Below, piece after piece: positions 1 through 6,768 of a stretch of DNA of 8,038 nucleotides. The stretch lies in the NCBI GenBank assembly GCA_025965735.1, contig JAOPWK010000081.1, forward strand, positions 1 to 8,038. The letters run 5' to 3'. Made by a program: the position numbers and the translations under genes. The notes under the pieces were generated by a model. It worked only from the letters and a program-made list of their open reading frames with translations, had not been told where the DNA came from and ran no database searches. Within the stretch, counting starts at the first letter, position 1; each line of letters starts with the position of its first letter. This stretch comes from Frankiales bacterium (lineage in GTDB: Bacteria; Actinomycetota; Actinomycetes; Mycobacteriales; SCTD01).

Positions 1-132
1 GGTGCCGGCCGGCAGCACCCGGGCCAGCAGCAGCGGCGCGACCTCGTCGAAGCGGGTGCCCTCGGCCGCGCGCACGACCACGTCCGCGCGGGCGCCGGTC
101 GCGGGCACGAGCAGGCCCAGCCCGAGCTCCAC
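1..132 (-). CDS. N-terminal fragment of a divergently transcribed protein, function unknown
   Basis: Read on the minus strand, a GTG at 132-130 opens a frame of 44 codons that stays open to the window edge. It is preceded by a strong Shine-Dalgarno sequence, GGGAGG (complement of 138-143), with 5-nt spacing, which is the main reason to believe it. The peptide begins VELGLGLLVPATGARADVVV and continues with alternating hydrophobic and charged residues, consistent with a small beta-rich N-terminal domain. The 'DVVV...EGT' pattern loosely resembles the ubiquitin-like or FHA-leading N-termini of actinobacterial FtsK/SpoIIIE-type proteins. With so few residues this is only a guess and I assign no function. 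It is transcribed away from the PBP gene, and the two share the 133-275 intergenic region. Confidence 0.6.
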   Translation of the reverse strand, partial: MELGLGLLVPATGARADVVVRAAEGTRFDEVAPLLLARVLPAGT

Positions 133-160
133 TGGTCCCTCCCGCACGCCACTTCGAAGC

Positions 161-182
161 CGTCGGTCTACCAGACCGGACG
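161..182. repeat. Bulged inverted repeat in the divergent promoter region
   Basis: CGTCGGTCT (161-169) and AGACCGGACG (173-182) are complementary over nine pairs if one base (G at 178 or 179) is bulged out. They are separated by the 3-nt loop ACC. The uninterrupted core is CGGTCT/AGACCG (164-169 and 173-178). The repeat lies about 30 bp upstream of the minus-strand start and about 95 bp upstream of the PBP start. That position suits an operator for either gene or a 5'-leader hairpin on the minus-strand transcript. It has no T-tract, so it is not an obvious terminator. I do not recognise the regulator. Confidence 0.35.
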
Positions 183-211
183 CCCCAGTGGACGCCCGTC
201 CTCCACAGCCT

Positions 212-239
212 GTGACAGATCCACTACAGCGGGTACAGG
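212..239 (+). promoter_or_regulatory. Weak candidate promoter for the PBP gene
   Basis: GTGACA (212-217) and TACAGG (234-239) are separated by 16 bp and loosely resemble the -35 and -10 elements of a housekeeping actinobacterial promoter. A second, overlapping TACAGC (225-230) could serve instead. The -10 would lie 36 bp before the PBP start codon. The matches are imperfect and this is inference from position only. No other AT-rich hexamer pair stands out in this gap. Confidence 0.25.
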
Positions 240-275
240 GGCGTCAGGACGCCGCGCCTGCACCCGGGGGACCGC

Positions 276-2477
276 ATGGACACGACCGCAGCGACACCCG
301 ACGACCCCGCGGCCGGTGCCGCACCGCCGGATGGCACCGTCCTGCCCGACGGCGGCGCGCCCCCGCGTGCCCGCCTCCGCCGGCCCAGCCGCAAGGCCCT
401 CCTCCTGGGCCTCGGTGTGCCCGCCGCGGTGGCGGTCCTGGGGCTCGGCGTGCTGTTCGCCGCGGTCCAGGTCCCGCGCCCCGAGACGCTGGAGAGCCCG
501 CAGGTCTCGCTCATCACCTTCTCCGACGGCAAGGAGATCGCTCGCGTCGGTGCCCAGAACCGCGTCGACGTGCCGCTGAGCAAGGTCTCCGAGGCCGCGC
601 GCCGCGCCGTCCTCGCCGCCGAGAACCGCGACTTCTACTCCGAGCCCGGCATCTCGCCGAAGGGGATCCTGCGGGCCGCCTGGGCCAACGTCCGTGGTGG
701 CGGCGTGAAGCAGGGCGCGTCCACGATCACCCAGCAGTACGCCAAGAACGCCTACCTGTCGCAGGAGCGCACCCTGAGCCGCAAGCTCAAGGAGGTCGTC
801 ATCGCCGTCAAGCTCGAGCGGGCCTACTCCAAGGACGAGGTGCTCGAGTTCTACCTGAACACCGTGTACTTCGGGCGCGGCGCGTACGGCATCCAGACCG
901 CGGCGCAGACCTACTTCGGCAAGCCCGCCGCGCAGCTCACTGCCGGTGAGGGCGCGGTCCTGGCCGCCCTGCTGCGCTCGCCGGCGGCGTACGACCCGGT
1001 GGAGGACCCGCAGGACGCCCGCGAGCGCTGGGACTACGTGGTGAAGGGCATGCAGGAGGAGGGCTGGCTCGAGGGGGAGCAGCCGGCCTACCCGGCGGTG
1101 AAGCCCAAGGACACGAGCGACGAGCTGGCCGGCCCGCAGGGCTACCTGGTGCAGCAGGTGCAGGACGAGCTGGAGCGCGAGGGCTTCACCGAGGGCATGA
1201 TCCGCAGCTCCGGCCTGCGCATCACCACCACGGTCGACCCGCGCGTGCAGGCCGAGGCGGTGAAGGCCGTCGAGTCGGTCACCGGCAAGACGCTGCCCGA
1301 GGGCGTCCACCGCGCGCTGGTCGCGGTCGAGCCCGGCACCGGAGCGATCCGCGCGCAGTACGCCGGCACCGACTACCTGAAGAAGCCGTTCAACGCCGCC
1401 ACTCAGGGCACGGCACAGGCGGGAAGCTCGTTCAAGCCGTACGTGCTGGCGGCCGCCCTCGACAGCCGGATGTCGCTGAGGTCCACGATGGACGGCGCCT
1501 CGCCACAGACGTTCGGCGACTACGAGGTGGAGAACTACGGCGACGAGCAGTTCGGCGAGATCGACCTCGTGCAGGCCACCGCCCACTCGGTCAACACGGT
1601 CTACGTGCCGCTCGGCGAGCGCGCCGGTCTCTCGCACGTCGCGGAGGTCGCCACCCGGCTCGGCATCACGGCGGACATGAGCAAGGACAGCCAGCTTCCG
1701 TCGTTCCCGCTCGGCACCACCTCGGTGACGCCGCTGTCGCAGGCGGTCGCGTACGCCACCATCGCTGCGCGGGGCCAGCACGCCGACGCCTACCTCGTCG
1801 AAACGGTCGAGGACGCGAAGGGGCGGGTGCTGTACGAGGCGGCGCGCAAGACGGTCGAGGCGCTGACCAGTGACGTCGCCGACGACACCAGCTACGCCCT
1901 GCAGCAGGTCGTCGCCGACGGCACCGGTCGCGCGGCGCAGCTGCCCGGACGCCCGGCCGCCGGCAAGACCGGCACCACGACCGGCAACACGGCCGCGTGG
2001 TTCGTCGGCTACACGCCGCAACTGGCCACCTCGGTGGCGATCTTCTCGGAGGACCCCGACGTGCCGCTGCGGGACATGGCCGGGGTCGACGAGGTCACCG
2101 GCGGCAGCCTGCCGGCCAAGACCTGGAGCCGCTTCATGGAGGCCGCGCTGGAGGGCGAGCCGGTGGAGGAGTTCCCGCCGCCGGCGTACGGCGGGGTCGA
2201 GCCAACGCCGAGCCCGCTGCCCAGCGCGACCGCCACCGCGGAGCCGTCGGCCACCCCTGAGCCGACCACCTCACCGACCCCGCTGGTCGAGGTGTCGCCC
2301 TACGTCTACGGCTACGCGCCGCCGACCAACCAGCCCTACCAGCCGGCGACGTCGCAGCCCGTCGAGCCGCAGCCGGAGCAGACGTACGAGGAGCAGCCGT
2401 ACGCCCAGCCCTCCGCGACCGCGCGGACGGGCAGCGGCCGCAGGCAGAGCACCCCCAGCCCGGCTCCGACCGGCTGA
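276..2477 (+). CDS. Class A penicillin-binding protein (bifunctional glycosyltransferase/transpeptidase)
   Basis: This 733-aa membrane-anchored enzyme polymerises lipid II into glycan strands and cross-links the stem peptides outside the cytoplasmic membrane. Visible parts: a Pro/Ala-rich cytoplasmic N-terminus (1-39); one transmembrane anchor (about 40-65); a GT51 transglycosylase domain (about 90-265) with the ENRDF motif (catalytic Glu116), GASTITQQ (147-154), RKLKE (169-173) and EVLEFYLNTVYFGRGAYGI (188-206); then a penicillin-binding transpeptidase domain with SSFK (nucleophile Ser384, Lys387), SVN (438-440) and KTGTTT (564-569). All catalytic motifs are intact, so it should be active and beta-lactam sensitive. 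The 'ENRDF' form replaces the common 'EDRxF', which I recall as usual in actinobacterial enzymes. From about residue 630 a low-complexity tail rich in Pro, Thr, Ser, Gln and Tyr extends to the end, on the outer face. The ATG at 276 follows GGGGGA at 266-271. The length fits the family. The ponA-type name is likely, but the paralogue cannot be fixed from this sequence. Confidence 0.96.
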   Translation: MDTTAATPDDPAAGAAPPDGTVLPDGGAPPRARLRRPSRKALLLGLGVPAAVAVLGLGVLFAAVQVPRPETLESPQVSLITFSDGKEIARVGAQNRVDVPLSKVSEAARRAVLAAENRDFYSEPGISPKGILRAAWANVRGGGVKQGASTITQQYAKNAYLSQERTLSRKLKEVVIAVKLERAYSKDEVLEFYLNTVYFGRGAYGIQTAAQTYFGKPAAQLTAGEGAVLAALLRSPAAYDPVEDPQDARERWDYVVKGMQEEGWLEGEQPAYPAVKPKDTSDELAGPQGYLVQQVQDELEREGFTEGMIRSSGLRITTTVDPRVQAEAVKAVESVTGKTLPEGVHRALVAVEPGTGAIRAQYAGTDYLKKPFNAATQGTAQAGSSFKPYVLAAALDSRMSLRSTMDGASPQTFGDYEVENYGDEQFGEIDLVQATAHSVNTVYVPLGERAGLSHVAEVATRLGITADMSKDSQLPSFPLGTTSVTPLSQAVAYATIAARGQHADAYLVETVEDAKGRVLYEAARKTVEALTSDVADDTSYALQQVVADGTGRAAQLPGRPAAGKTGTTTGNTAAWFVGYTPQLATSVAIFSEDPDVPLRDMAGVDEVTGGSLPAKTWSRFMEAALEGEPVEEFPPPAYGGVEPTPSPLPSATATAEPSATPEPTTSPTPLVEVSPYVYGYAPPTNQPYQPATSQPVEPQPEQTYEEQPYAQPSATARTGSGRRQSTPSPAPTG

Positions 2478-2561
2478 GGCCGTCCACAGGGCTGGAGCAG
2501 GCGCTGGCGGCCGCCGTTAGGTTCTGCCTGCACGAAGGGCAGCACGAGACGGGGAGCTCCG
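2478..2561 (+). promoter_or_regulatory. PBP-tadA intergenic gap with tadA ribosome-binding site and possible -10
   Basis: This 84-bp gap separates the PBP stop from the tadA start. GGGGAG (2551-2556) is a good Shine-Dalgarno sequence 5 nt before the GTG start. TAGGTT (2518-2523) fits a TAnnnT -10 element, but no convincing -35 lies 16-18 bp upstream. A weak hairpin (CTGCC 2524-2528 with GGCAG 2538-2542) lies between them. It has no T-tract and is not a convincing terminator, so whether tadA has its own promoter or is co-transcribed with the PBP gene is open. Confidence 0.3.
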
Positions 2562-3812
2562 GTGGTCAGCGCGGTCGGCAGCACGGCGTACGAGCACGTC
2601 GAGGCCGAGGTCCGCGAGCTCGTCCGCCGCCGCGGGCTGGACCCGTTCGAGGACCGCGTCGCGATGCGCCGCCTCGTCGACGAGGTGGTCACCGACTACG
2701 ACGAGCGGGCGCTGACCTCCTCGCTGCCGCCGCTGCCCGACCCGCGCTCGGCGGCGCGCGCGGTCTACGACGCCGTGGCCGGCTTCGGGCCGCTGCAGCG
2801 CCACCTGGACGACCCGACGGTCGAGGAGATCTGGATCAACGAGCCGGGCCGCGTGTTCGTCGCCAAGCGCGGCCGCTCGGAGCTGACGACGACGATCCTG
2901 AACGACGGCCAGGTCCGCGACCTGGTCGAGAAGATGCTGAAGACCACGGGACGACGGGTGGACCTGTCGACGCCGTTCGTCGACGCGATGCTGCCGGACG
3001 GCTCGCGCCTGCACGTCGTCATCCCCGACATCACCCGCCAGCACTGGTCGGTGAACATCCGCAAGTTCGTGCTGTCCGCGAACAGCCTCGACGAGCTGGT
3101 CGGCCTCGGCACCCTCACCCCGCAGGCGGCCCGCTTCCTCGAGGCGTCGATCGTCGCGGGCCTGAACGTCATCGTCGCCGGCGGCACGCAGGCCGGCAAG
3201 ACGACGCTGCTCAACTGCCTGGCCTCCACGATCCCCGGCCGCGAGCGCGTCATCACCTGCGAGGAGGTCTTCGAGCTCAAGATCCCGCTGCCGGACGTCG
3301 TCTCGATGCAGACCCGGCAGGCCAACCTCGAGGGCACCGGCGAGATCCAGCTGCGCCGGCTGGTCAAGGAGGCGCTGCGCATGCGCCCTGACCGGATCAT
3401 CGTCGGCGAGGTGCGCCAGGAGGAGTGCCTGGACCTCTTGATCGCGCTCAACTCGGGCTTGCCGGGGATGTGCTCCATCCACGCCAACTCGGCGCGCGAG
3501 GCCATCGTCAAGATGTGCACCCTGCCGCTGCTGGCCGGCGAGAACGTCGGCCACAACTTCGTCGTTCCGACGGTCGCCAGCTGCATCGACCTCGTCGTGC
3601 ACACGGCCAAGGACGGCACCGGCCAGCGCCGCGTCCGCGAGATCGTCGCCGTGCCCGGGCGCGTGGAAGGTGACGTGGTCGAGGTCGCCGACGTCTTCGT
3701 CACGCGCGGCCAGCGGCTGGTCCGGGCCGACGGCTACCCGCCGCACCCCGAGCGCTTCGAGTGGGCCGGCATCGACCTGCCCGCGCTGCTCGCCCACGAG
3801 GGCGGCATCTGA
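2562..3812 (+). CDS. tadA: CpaF/TadA-family secretion ATPase of the Tad (type IVc) pilus
   Basis: This 416-aa cytoplasmic hexameric ATPase of the PilT/VirB11 superfamily should power extension (and possibly retraction) of the pilus by acting on the TadB/TadC platform. The N-terminal domain (about 1-190) contains the typical stretch 'FGPLQRHLDDPTVEEIWINE'. The C-terminal ATPase core has Walker A GGTQAGKT (207-214, Lys213), the Asp-box-like segment RVITCEEVFELKIP (about 229-242), the Walker B-region segment IIVGEVR with Glu283, and the His-box GMCSIHANS with His307. Every functional box is present, though the usual 'TGSGKT' is 'TQAGKT' and the Asp-box acid is Glu. The GTG start at 2562 is fixed by GGGGAG 5 nt upstream and by the lack of family-like sequence before it. 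The next gene begins 2 nt after the stop, so the two are almost certainly co-translated. Length is normal for CpaF. Confidence 0.95.
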   Translation: MVSAVGSTAYEHVEAEVRELVRRRGLDPFEDRVAMRRLVDEVVTDYDERALTSSLPPLPDPRSAARAVYDAVAGFGPLQRHLDDPTVEEIWINEPGRVFVAKRGRSELTTTILNDGQVRDLVEKMLKTTGRRVDLSTPFVDAMLPDGSRLHVVIPDITRQHWSVNIRKFVLSANSLDELVGLGTLTPQAARFLEASIVAGLNVIVAGGTQAGKTTLLNCLASTIPGRERVITCEEVFELKIPLPDVVSMQTRQANLEGTGEIQLRRLVKEALRMRPDRIIVGEVRQEECLDLLIALNSGLPGMCSIHANSAREAIVKMCTLPLLAGENVGHNFVVPTVASCIDLVVHTAKDGTGQRRVREIVAVPGRVEGDVVEVADVFVTRGQRLVRADGYPPHPERFEWAGIDLPALLAHEGGI

Positions 3813-3814
3813 CC

Positions 3815-4675
3815 GTGGGACCGCTGATCGGCCTGCTCTTCGGGCTGGGCCTGCTGCTGGTCTGGCGCTCCGGCCCGCGACGGCCGGCGCCGCGGCCGCG
3901 CACAGGCGACAGCCTCACCGACCGCACCCGCGACCTGCTCGCCCAGGCCGGCATCGAGGGCGTGACGCCGAACCAGCTGTTCACCGCCAGCACCGCTCTG
4001 GGCCTGGTCGTCTTCCTCGTCGTGCTCGGCACCTCGCAGGTGCCGGTGATCGGGCTGCTGTTCGGCGGCTTCGCCGGGCTGCTGCCCGTCCTGCTCGTCC
4101 GCCGCCGCCGGTCGCAGCGCAGCGTCGAGCTGCGCGAGGTGTGGCCCGAGGCGGTCGACAACCTGGCCAGCGGCGTGCGCGCCGGTCTCTCGCTACCGGA
4201 GGCGCTCACCCAGCTGGGCGTCCGTGGCCCGGAGCAGCTGCGGTCGGCCTTCCGCCGCTTCGGCGAGGACTACCGCGCGACGGGCCGCTTCGGCGAGAGC
4301 CTGGACAGCCTCAAGCGCAACCTGTCCGACCCCGTGGGTGACCGGGTGGTCGAGGCGCTCCGGATGGCCCGCGAGGTCGGCGGCACCGACCTCGGCCGGC
4401 TGCTCCGGACGCTCTCGACGTTCCTGCGCGAGGACGCCCGCACCCGCGCCGAGCTCGAGACGCGACAGGGGTGGACGGTCAACGCCGCGCGCCTCGCGCT
4501 GGCCGCGCCGTGGGCGCTGCTCCTGCTGCTGTCCAGCCGCCCCAACGCGGTGGAGGCCTACAACACGCCGGCCGGTGCGGTTGTGCTGCTCGGCGGCGGC
4601 GGCGTCTCGCTGCTGGCCTACCGGGTGATGGTGCGCATCGCGCGGCTGCCCACGGAGCGACGGGTGCTCCGGTGA
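3815..4675 (+). CDS. tadB: TadB-like inner-membrane platform protein (type II secretion F family)
   Basis: The 286-aa product is an integral membrane protein that should pair with the TadC-like protein to form the platform driven by the TadA ATPase. It has a first hydrophobic helix (2-17), a basic Pro/Arg-rich loop, a helix pair (about 58-74 and 77-95), a cytoplasmic T2SSF domain (about 105-225) with the family-typical WPEAVDNLASGVRAGLSLPEAL (110-131, broken here only by reading position) and LSTFLREDARTRAELETRQGW (200-220), then two C-terminal helices (about 225-241 and 254-270). The start is taken as GTG 3815, 2 nt after the tadA stop, with GAGGGCGG (3798-3805) upstream. An in-frame ATG further upstream lies inside tadA and would add an Arg-rich run ahead of the first membrane helix, so it was not chosen. 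TadB is assigned by order after tadA; the two F-family proteins are similar in kind. Confidence 0.92.
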   Translation: MGPLIGLLFGLGLLLVWRSGPRRPAPRPRTGDSLTDRTRDLLAQAGIEGVTPNQLFTASTALGLVVFLVVLGTSQVPVIGLLFGGFAGLLPVLLVRRRRSQRSVELREVWPEAVDNLASGVRAGLSLPEALTQLGVRGPEQLRSAFRRFGEDYRATGRFGESLDSLKRNLSDPVGDRVVEALRMAREVGGTDLGRLLRTLSTFLREDARTRAELETRQGWTVNAARLALAAPWALLLLLSSRPNAVEAYNTPAGAVVLLGGGGVSLLAYRVMVRIARLPTERRVLR

Positions 4676-4688
4676 CCGGGGCAGCTCG

Positions 4689-5624
4689 ATGAGCGCGCTG
4701 ATCGGGGTCGGGCTGGGCGTGCTGGCCGGCAGCGGGGTGCTGCTCGCCGTCGCCGGCACCCCGATGGCGCGCAAGCCGACGCTGGAGGACCGGCTCGGCC
4801 CGTACCTGCGTGACGCGCCACGGCCGTCCCGCCTGCTGGCGCAGCACGACGCGCTCACGCCCTTCCCGACCCTCGAGCGGATCCTGCGCCCGGTGCTCGG
4901 CGACGCCATGGCCTTCATCGAGCGGTGGGTCGGCGGCGTCGCCAGCGTGCGCAAGCGCCTGGAGCAGCTCGGCGGCGACATGACGGTCGAGCAGTTCCGC
5001 GCCGAGCAGGTGATCTGGGGCGGCTTCGGCCTGGCGGCCGCCCTGCTGCTCGCGGTCTTGCAGCTGCTGGGTGACGGCGCCAGCCCGATCTCGCTGCTCG
5101 GCGCGGCCGTGGCGTTCACGGTCGGCGGCGTCCTCGGCCGGGACCGCTGGCTCACCAAGCAGGTGAACGCCCGCGAGGAGCGGATGCTCGAGGAGTTCCC
5201 CACCATCGCCGAGCTGCTCGCGCTCGCCGTCACCGCGGGGGAGGGGCCGGTCGGAGCGCTCGAGCGGGTGAACCGGATCTCCGCCGGCGAGCTGAGCAAG
5301 GAGCTCGGGCGGGCGCTCAGCGAGGCACGCGCCGGCGCCTCCCTCGTGCAGGCGCTCGACGGCATCGCCCGCCGCACCTCGCTGGCGCCGCTGGCGCGCT
5401 TCGTCGACGGCGTCGCCATCGCCGTCGAGCGCGGGACGCCGCTGGCCGAGGTCCTGCGTGCGCAGGCGGTGGACGTGCGCGAGGCCGGCAAGCGGCTGCT
5501 GCTGGAGTCGGCCGGAAAGCGGGAGATCGGGATGATGGTGCCGGTCGTGTTCTTCGTGCTGCCGATCACGATCGTGTTCGCGCTGTTCCCCGGCTTCTAC
5601 GGCCTGTCCCTCAGCACGTCGTGA
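4689..5624 (+). CDS. tadC: TadC-like inner-membrane platform protein (type II secretion F family)
   Basis: The 311-aa product is a second F-family membrane protein, the expected partner of the TadB-like protein next to it. An N-terminal hydrophobic helix (4-23) is followed by a soluble stretch (25-108), two helices (about 110-127 and 134-150), the T2SSF domain (about 165-275, including EEFPTIAELLALAVTAGEGP at 168-187 and LARFVDGVAIAVERGTPLAE at 235-254) and a final helix (280-300) ending FPGFYGLS. The ATG at 4689 lies 13 nt after the tadB stop, with a modest GGGG-type ribosome-binding site between. The length suits TadC. An 84-bp gap containing a candidate promoter follows, so this gene probably ends the motor/platform half of the locus. 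Confidence 0.92.
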   Translation: MSALIGVGLGVLAGSGVLLAVAGTPMARKPTLEDRLGPYLRDAPRPSRLLAQHDALTPFPTLERILRPVLGDAMAFIERWVGGVASVRKRLEQLGGDMTVEQFRAEQVIWGGFGLAAALLLAVLQLLGDGASPISLLGAAVAFTVGGVLGRDRWLTKQVNAREERMLEEFPTIAELLALAVTAGEGPVGALERVNRISAGELSKELGRALSEARAGASLVQALDGIARRTSLAPLARFVDGVAIAVERGTPLAEVLRAQAVDVREAGKRLLLESAGKREIGMMVPVVFFVLPITIVFALFPGFYGLSLSTS

Positions 5625-5640
5625 CCGGCCAGCCACGCGC

Positions 5641-5702
5641 TCGTTGGGCAGGACGTCAGTACGTAACGTTGCGGACCTCGCAGCACCCTGCGCTCCCGGG
5701 AG
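5641..5702 (+). promoter_or_regulatory. Candidate promoter/operator and ribosome-binding site for the pilin half of the locus
   Basis: In the tadC-pilin gap, TAACGT (5664-5669) fits a TAnnnT -10 element, and TCGTTG (5641-5646) lies 17 bp upstream as a poor -35. The stretch 5652-5670 carries three ACGT cores (5653, 5661, 5666) within the overlapping palindromes GACGTC, TACGTA and AACGTT, and is markedly less GC-rich than its surroundings. GGGAG (5698-5702) is the Shine-Dalgarno sequence for the ATG at 5709. A separate promoter here would let pilin-type subunits be made in larger amounts than motor parts. This is inference, with no recognised regulator site. Confidence 0.4.
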
Positions 5703-5708
5703 ACCACC

Positions 5709-5915
5709 ATGACCAGCCCCCTCGCCCTGCTCGTCGCGCTGCAGACGCTCGTCCTCGGACGGGTGTCGAGCGACGAGCGCGAGCGCGGCGACGTGCCGGG
5801 GTGGGTCCTCATCACGCTGATGACCGCGGGCATCGTCGCGATCATCTGGGGCTTCGCCGAGGACCGGCTGCTCGCGATCGTGACCGAGGCGCTGGAGAGC
5901 GTCACCCCGGCCTAG
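5709..5915 (+). CDS. Small pilin-like protein of the Tad locus (Flp-position, atypical)
   Basis: The 68-aa product has a hydrophobic N-terminus (4-16), a charged segment SSDERERGD (20-28) and a central membrane helix (about 29-48), then a short amphipathic C-terminus. It lies exactly where the major Flp pilin gene usually sits, between the platform genes and the TadE-like genes. The charged segment ending in Gly27 before a hydrophobic helix resembles a class III prepilin leader. However, the +5 Glu of classical Flp pilins (G/xxxxE) is absent and the helix starts DVPGWV instead. Short actinobacterial proteins with a 'GDVPGWV' helix beside tad genes are familiar to me, but their role as pilin is inferred. 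ATG 5709 follows GGGAG with 6-nt spacing. A GTG at 5763 would remove the first hydrophobic stretch but has no ribosome-binding site. Its TAG stop overlaps the next start by one base. Confidence 0.8.
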   Translation: MTSPLALLVALQTLVLGRVSSDERERGDVPGWVLITLMTAGIVAIIWGFAEDRLLAIVTEALESVTPA

Positions 5916-6322
5916 TGCTGCGCAGGCGGGTCCTGCGGGACGACCGCGGCGCCGCTGTCGTCGAGTTCACGCTGGTCTCGATCCTGCTCGTCACGCTGTT
6001 CGTGATGGTCATGCAGGTGGGCCTGGTCCTGCACACCCGCAACGTCATGGTCGCTGCGGCGCAGGAGGGCGCGCGCTTCGCCGCGAACGCGGACCGGTCC
6101 GGGCCGGACGGCGTCGCGCGCACGGAGCAGGCGCTGCGCCAGAGCCTGGGCGACGACCTCGTCGACCGCACCCAGGTCACCGTGGCGCCGCAGACCTCCA
6201 CCGGCAGCGGCGCCCCCGTCGTCGGCATCCGGGTGCAGGGCCCGCTGCCGTTCCTGTTCGCCGCGGTCGGCCCGCTCCAGATCACGGTCGAGGGGCACGC
6301 GCTGGACGAGGGGGCGCCGTGA
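5915..6322 (+). CDS. tadE: TadE-family pseudopilin
   Basis: The 135-aa product is a minor pilin-like protein expected to be cleaved by a prepilin peptidase and inserted in the membrane as part of the Tad machine. The basic leader MLRRRVLRDDRG (1-12) is followed by AAVVEF, giving the class III site G12/AAVVEF with the diagnostic Glu17 at +5, and a membrane helix to about residue 38. The rest is a small outer domain containing VMVAAAQEGARFAA (about 44-57), typical of the family. The start is GTG 5915, whose G is the last base of the upstream TAG stop (TAGTG). There is no good Shine-Dalgarno sequence, so translation probably depends on termination-reinitiation. Longer in-frame starts run through the pilin gene and would place an Arg-rich run before the leader. 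It overlaps the next gene by 4 nt. Confidence 0.93.
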   Translation: MLRRRVLRDDRGAAVVEFTLVSILLVTLFVMVMQVGLVLHTRNVMVAAAQEGARFAANADRSGPDGVARTEQALRQSLGDDLVDRTQVTVAPQTSTGSGAPVVGIRVQGPLPFLFAAVGPLQITVEGHALDEGAP

Positions 6323-6768
6323 GCCGCCCCCGCAGCACGTGGTTCGTCCGGCCGCGGGGCGACGACGGCAACGCACTGGTGGAGTTCACGTACCTGAGCG
6401 TCTTGCTGATGGTGCCGCTGGTCTACCTGCTGATCATGGTCTTCCAGGTGCAGCGCGCGGCGTTCGGCGTGACCGAGGCAGCGCGCCAGGCGGGCCGGGC
6501 GTACGTCACCGCGGACAGCGACGCGCAGGGACGCGCGCGGGCGCAGGAGGCGGCCGACCTCGCCATGCGCGACCAGATCCCCGGCTTCGGCAGCGCCGAG
6601 GTCACCTTCCCGGCCAGCGACTTCCGGGCCGGCGGCACGGTGAGCGTCAACGTGCGCCACGACGTCGTCCTGCCGATCATCGGCGGGCTGTTCGACCAGG
6701 TGCGGCCGCGCATCCCCGTGGACGCCACGCACGTCGAGGTCGTCGACCGGTTCCGGGAGCTCCGATGA
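6319..6768 (+). CDS. Second TadE/TadF-like pseudopilin
   Basis: The 149-aa product has the same architecture as the preceding protein: a basic leader (1-17), the class III cleavage motif G17/NALVEF with Glu22 at +5, a membrane helix (about 19-42), and an outer domain with GVTEAARQAGRAYVTA and a beta-rich C-terminal half. It is probably the TadF-equivalent minor pilin. The GTG start at 6319 overlaps the upstream TGA (GTGA) and is preceded by GAGGGGG (6308-6314). The stop overlaps the next ATG (ATGA). The family is clear. Whether to call it TadF or a second TadE cannot be settled by eye. Confidence 0.9.
   Translation: MSRPRSTWFVRPRGDDGNALVEFTYLSVLLMVPLVYLLIMVFQVQRAAFGVTEAARQAGRAYVTADSDAQGRARAQEAADLAMRDQIPGFGSAEVTFPASDFRAGGTVSVNVRHDVVLPIIGGLFDQVRPRIPVDATHVEVVDRFRELR

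Noticed and set aside
168..2021. Long minus-strand open frame (617 codons) opposite the PBP gene
   Set aside because: The plus strand carries all GT51 and transpeptidase motifs. The antisense translation is a low-complexity Arg/Gly/Leu/Val run typical of GC-rich shadow frames.
2506..2542. GGCGGCCGCC palindrome and nearby weak hairpin as a PBP terminator
   Set aside because: The palindrome has no loop, the second stem is only 5 bp and no T-tract follows. Such G/C palindromes are expected by chance here.
2517..3797. Minus-strand open frame (426 codons) opposite tadA
   Set aside because: tadA shows every ATPase box on the plus strand. The antisense product has no recognisable domain.
4193..5636. 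Two long minus-strand open frames opposite tadB/tadC
   Set aside because: The translations are Ser/Arg/Pro-rich or Ala/Arg-rich shadows. The plus-strand frames show membrane helices and T2SSF signatures.
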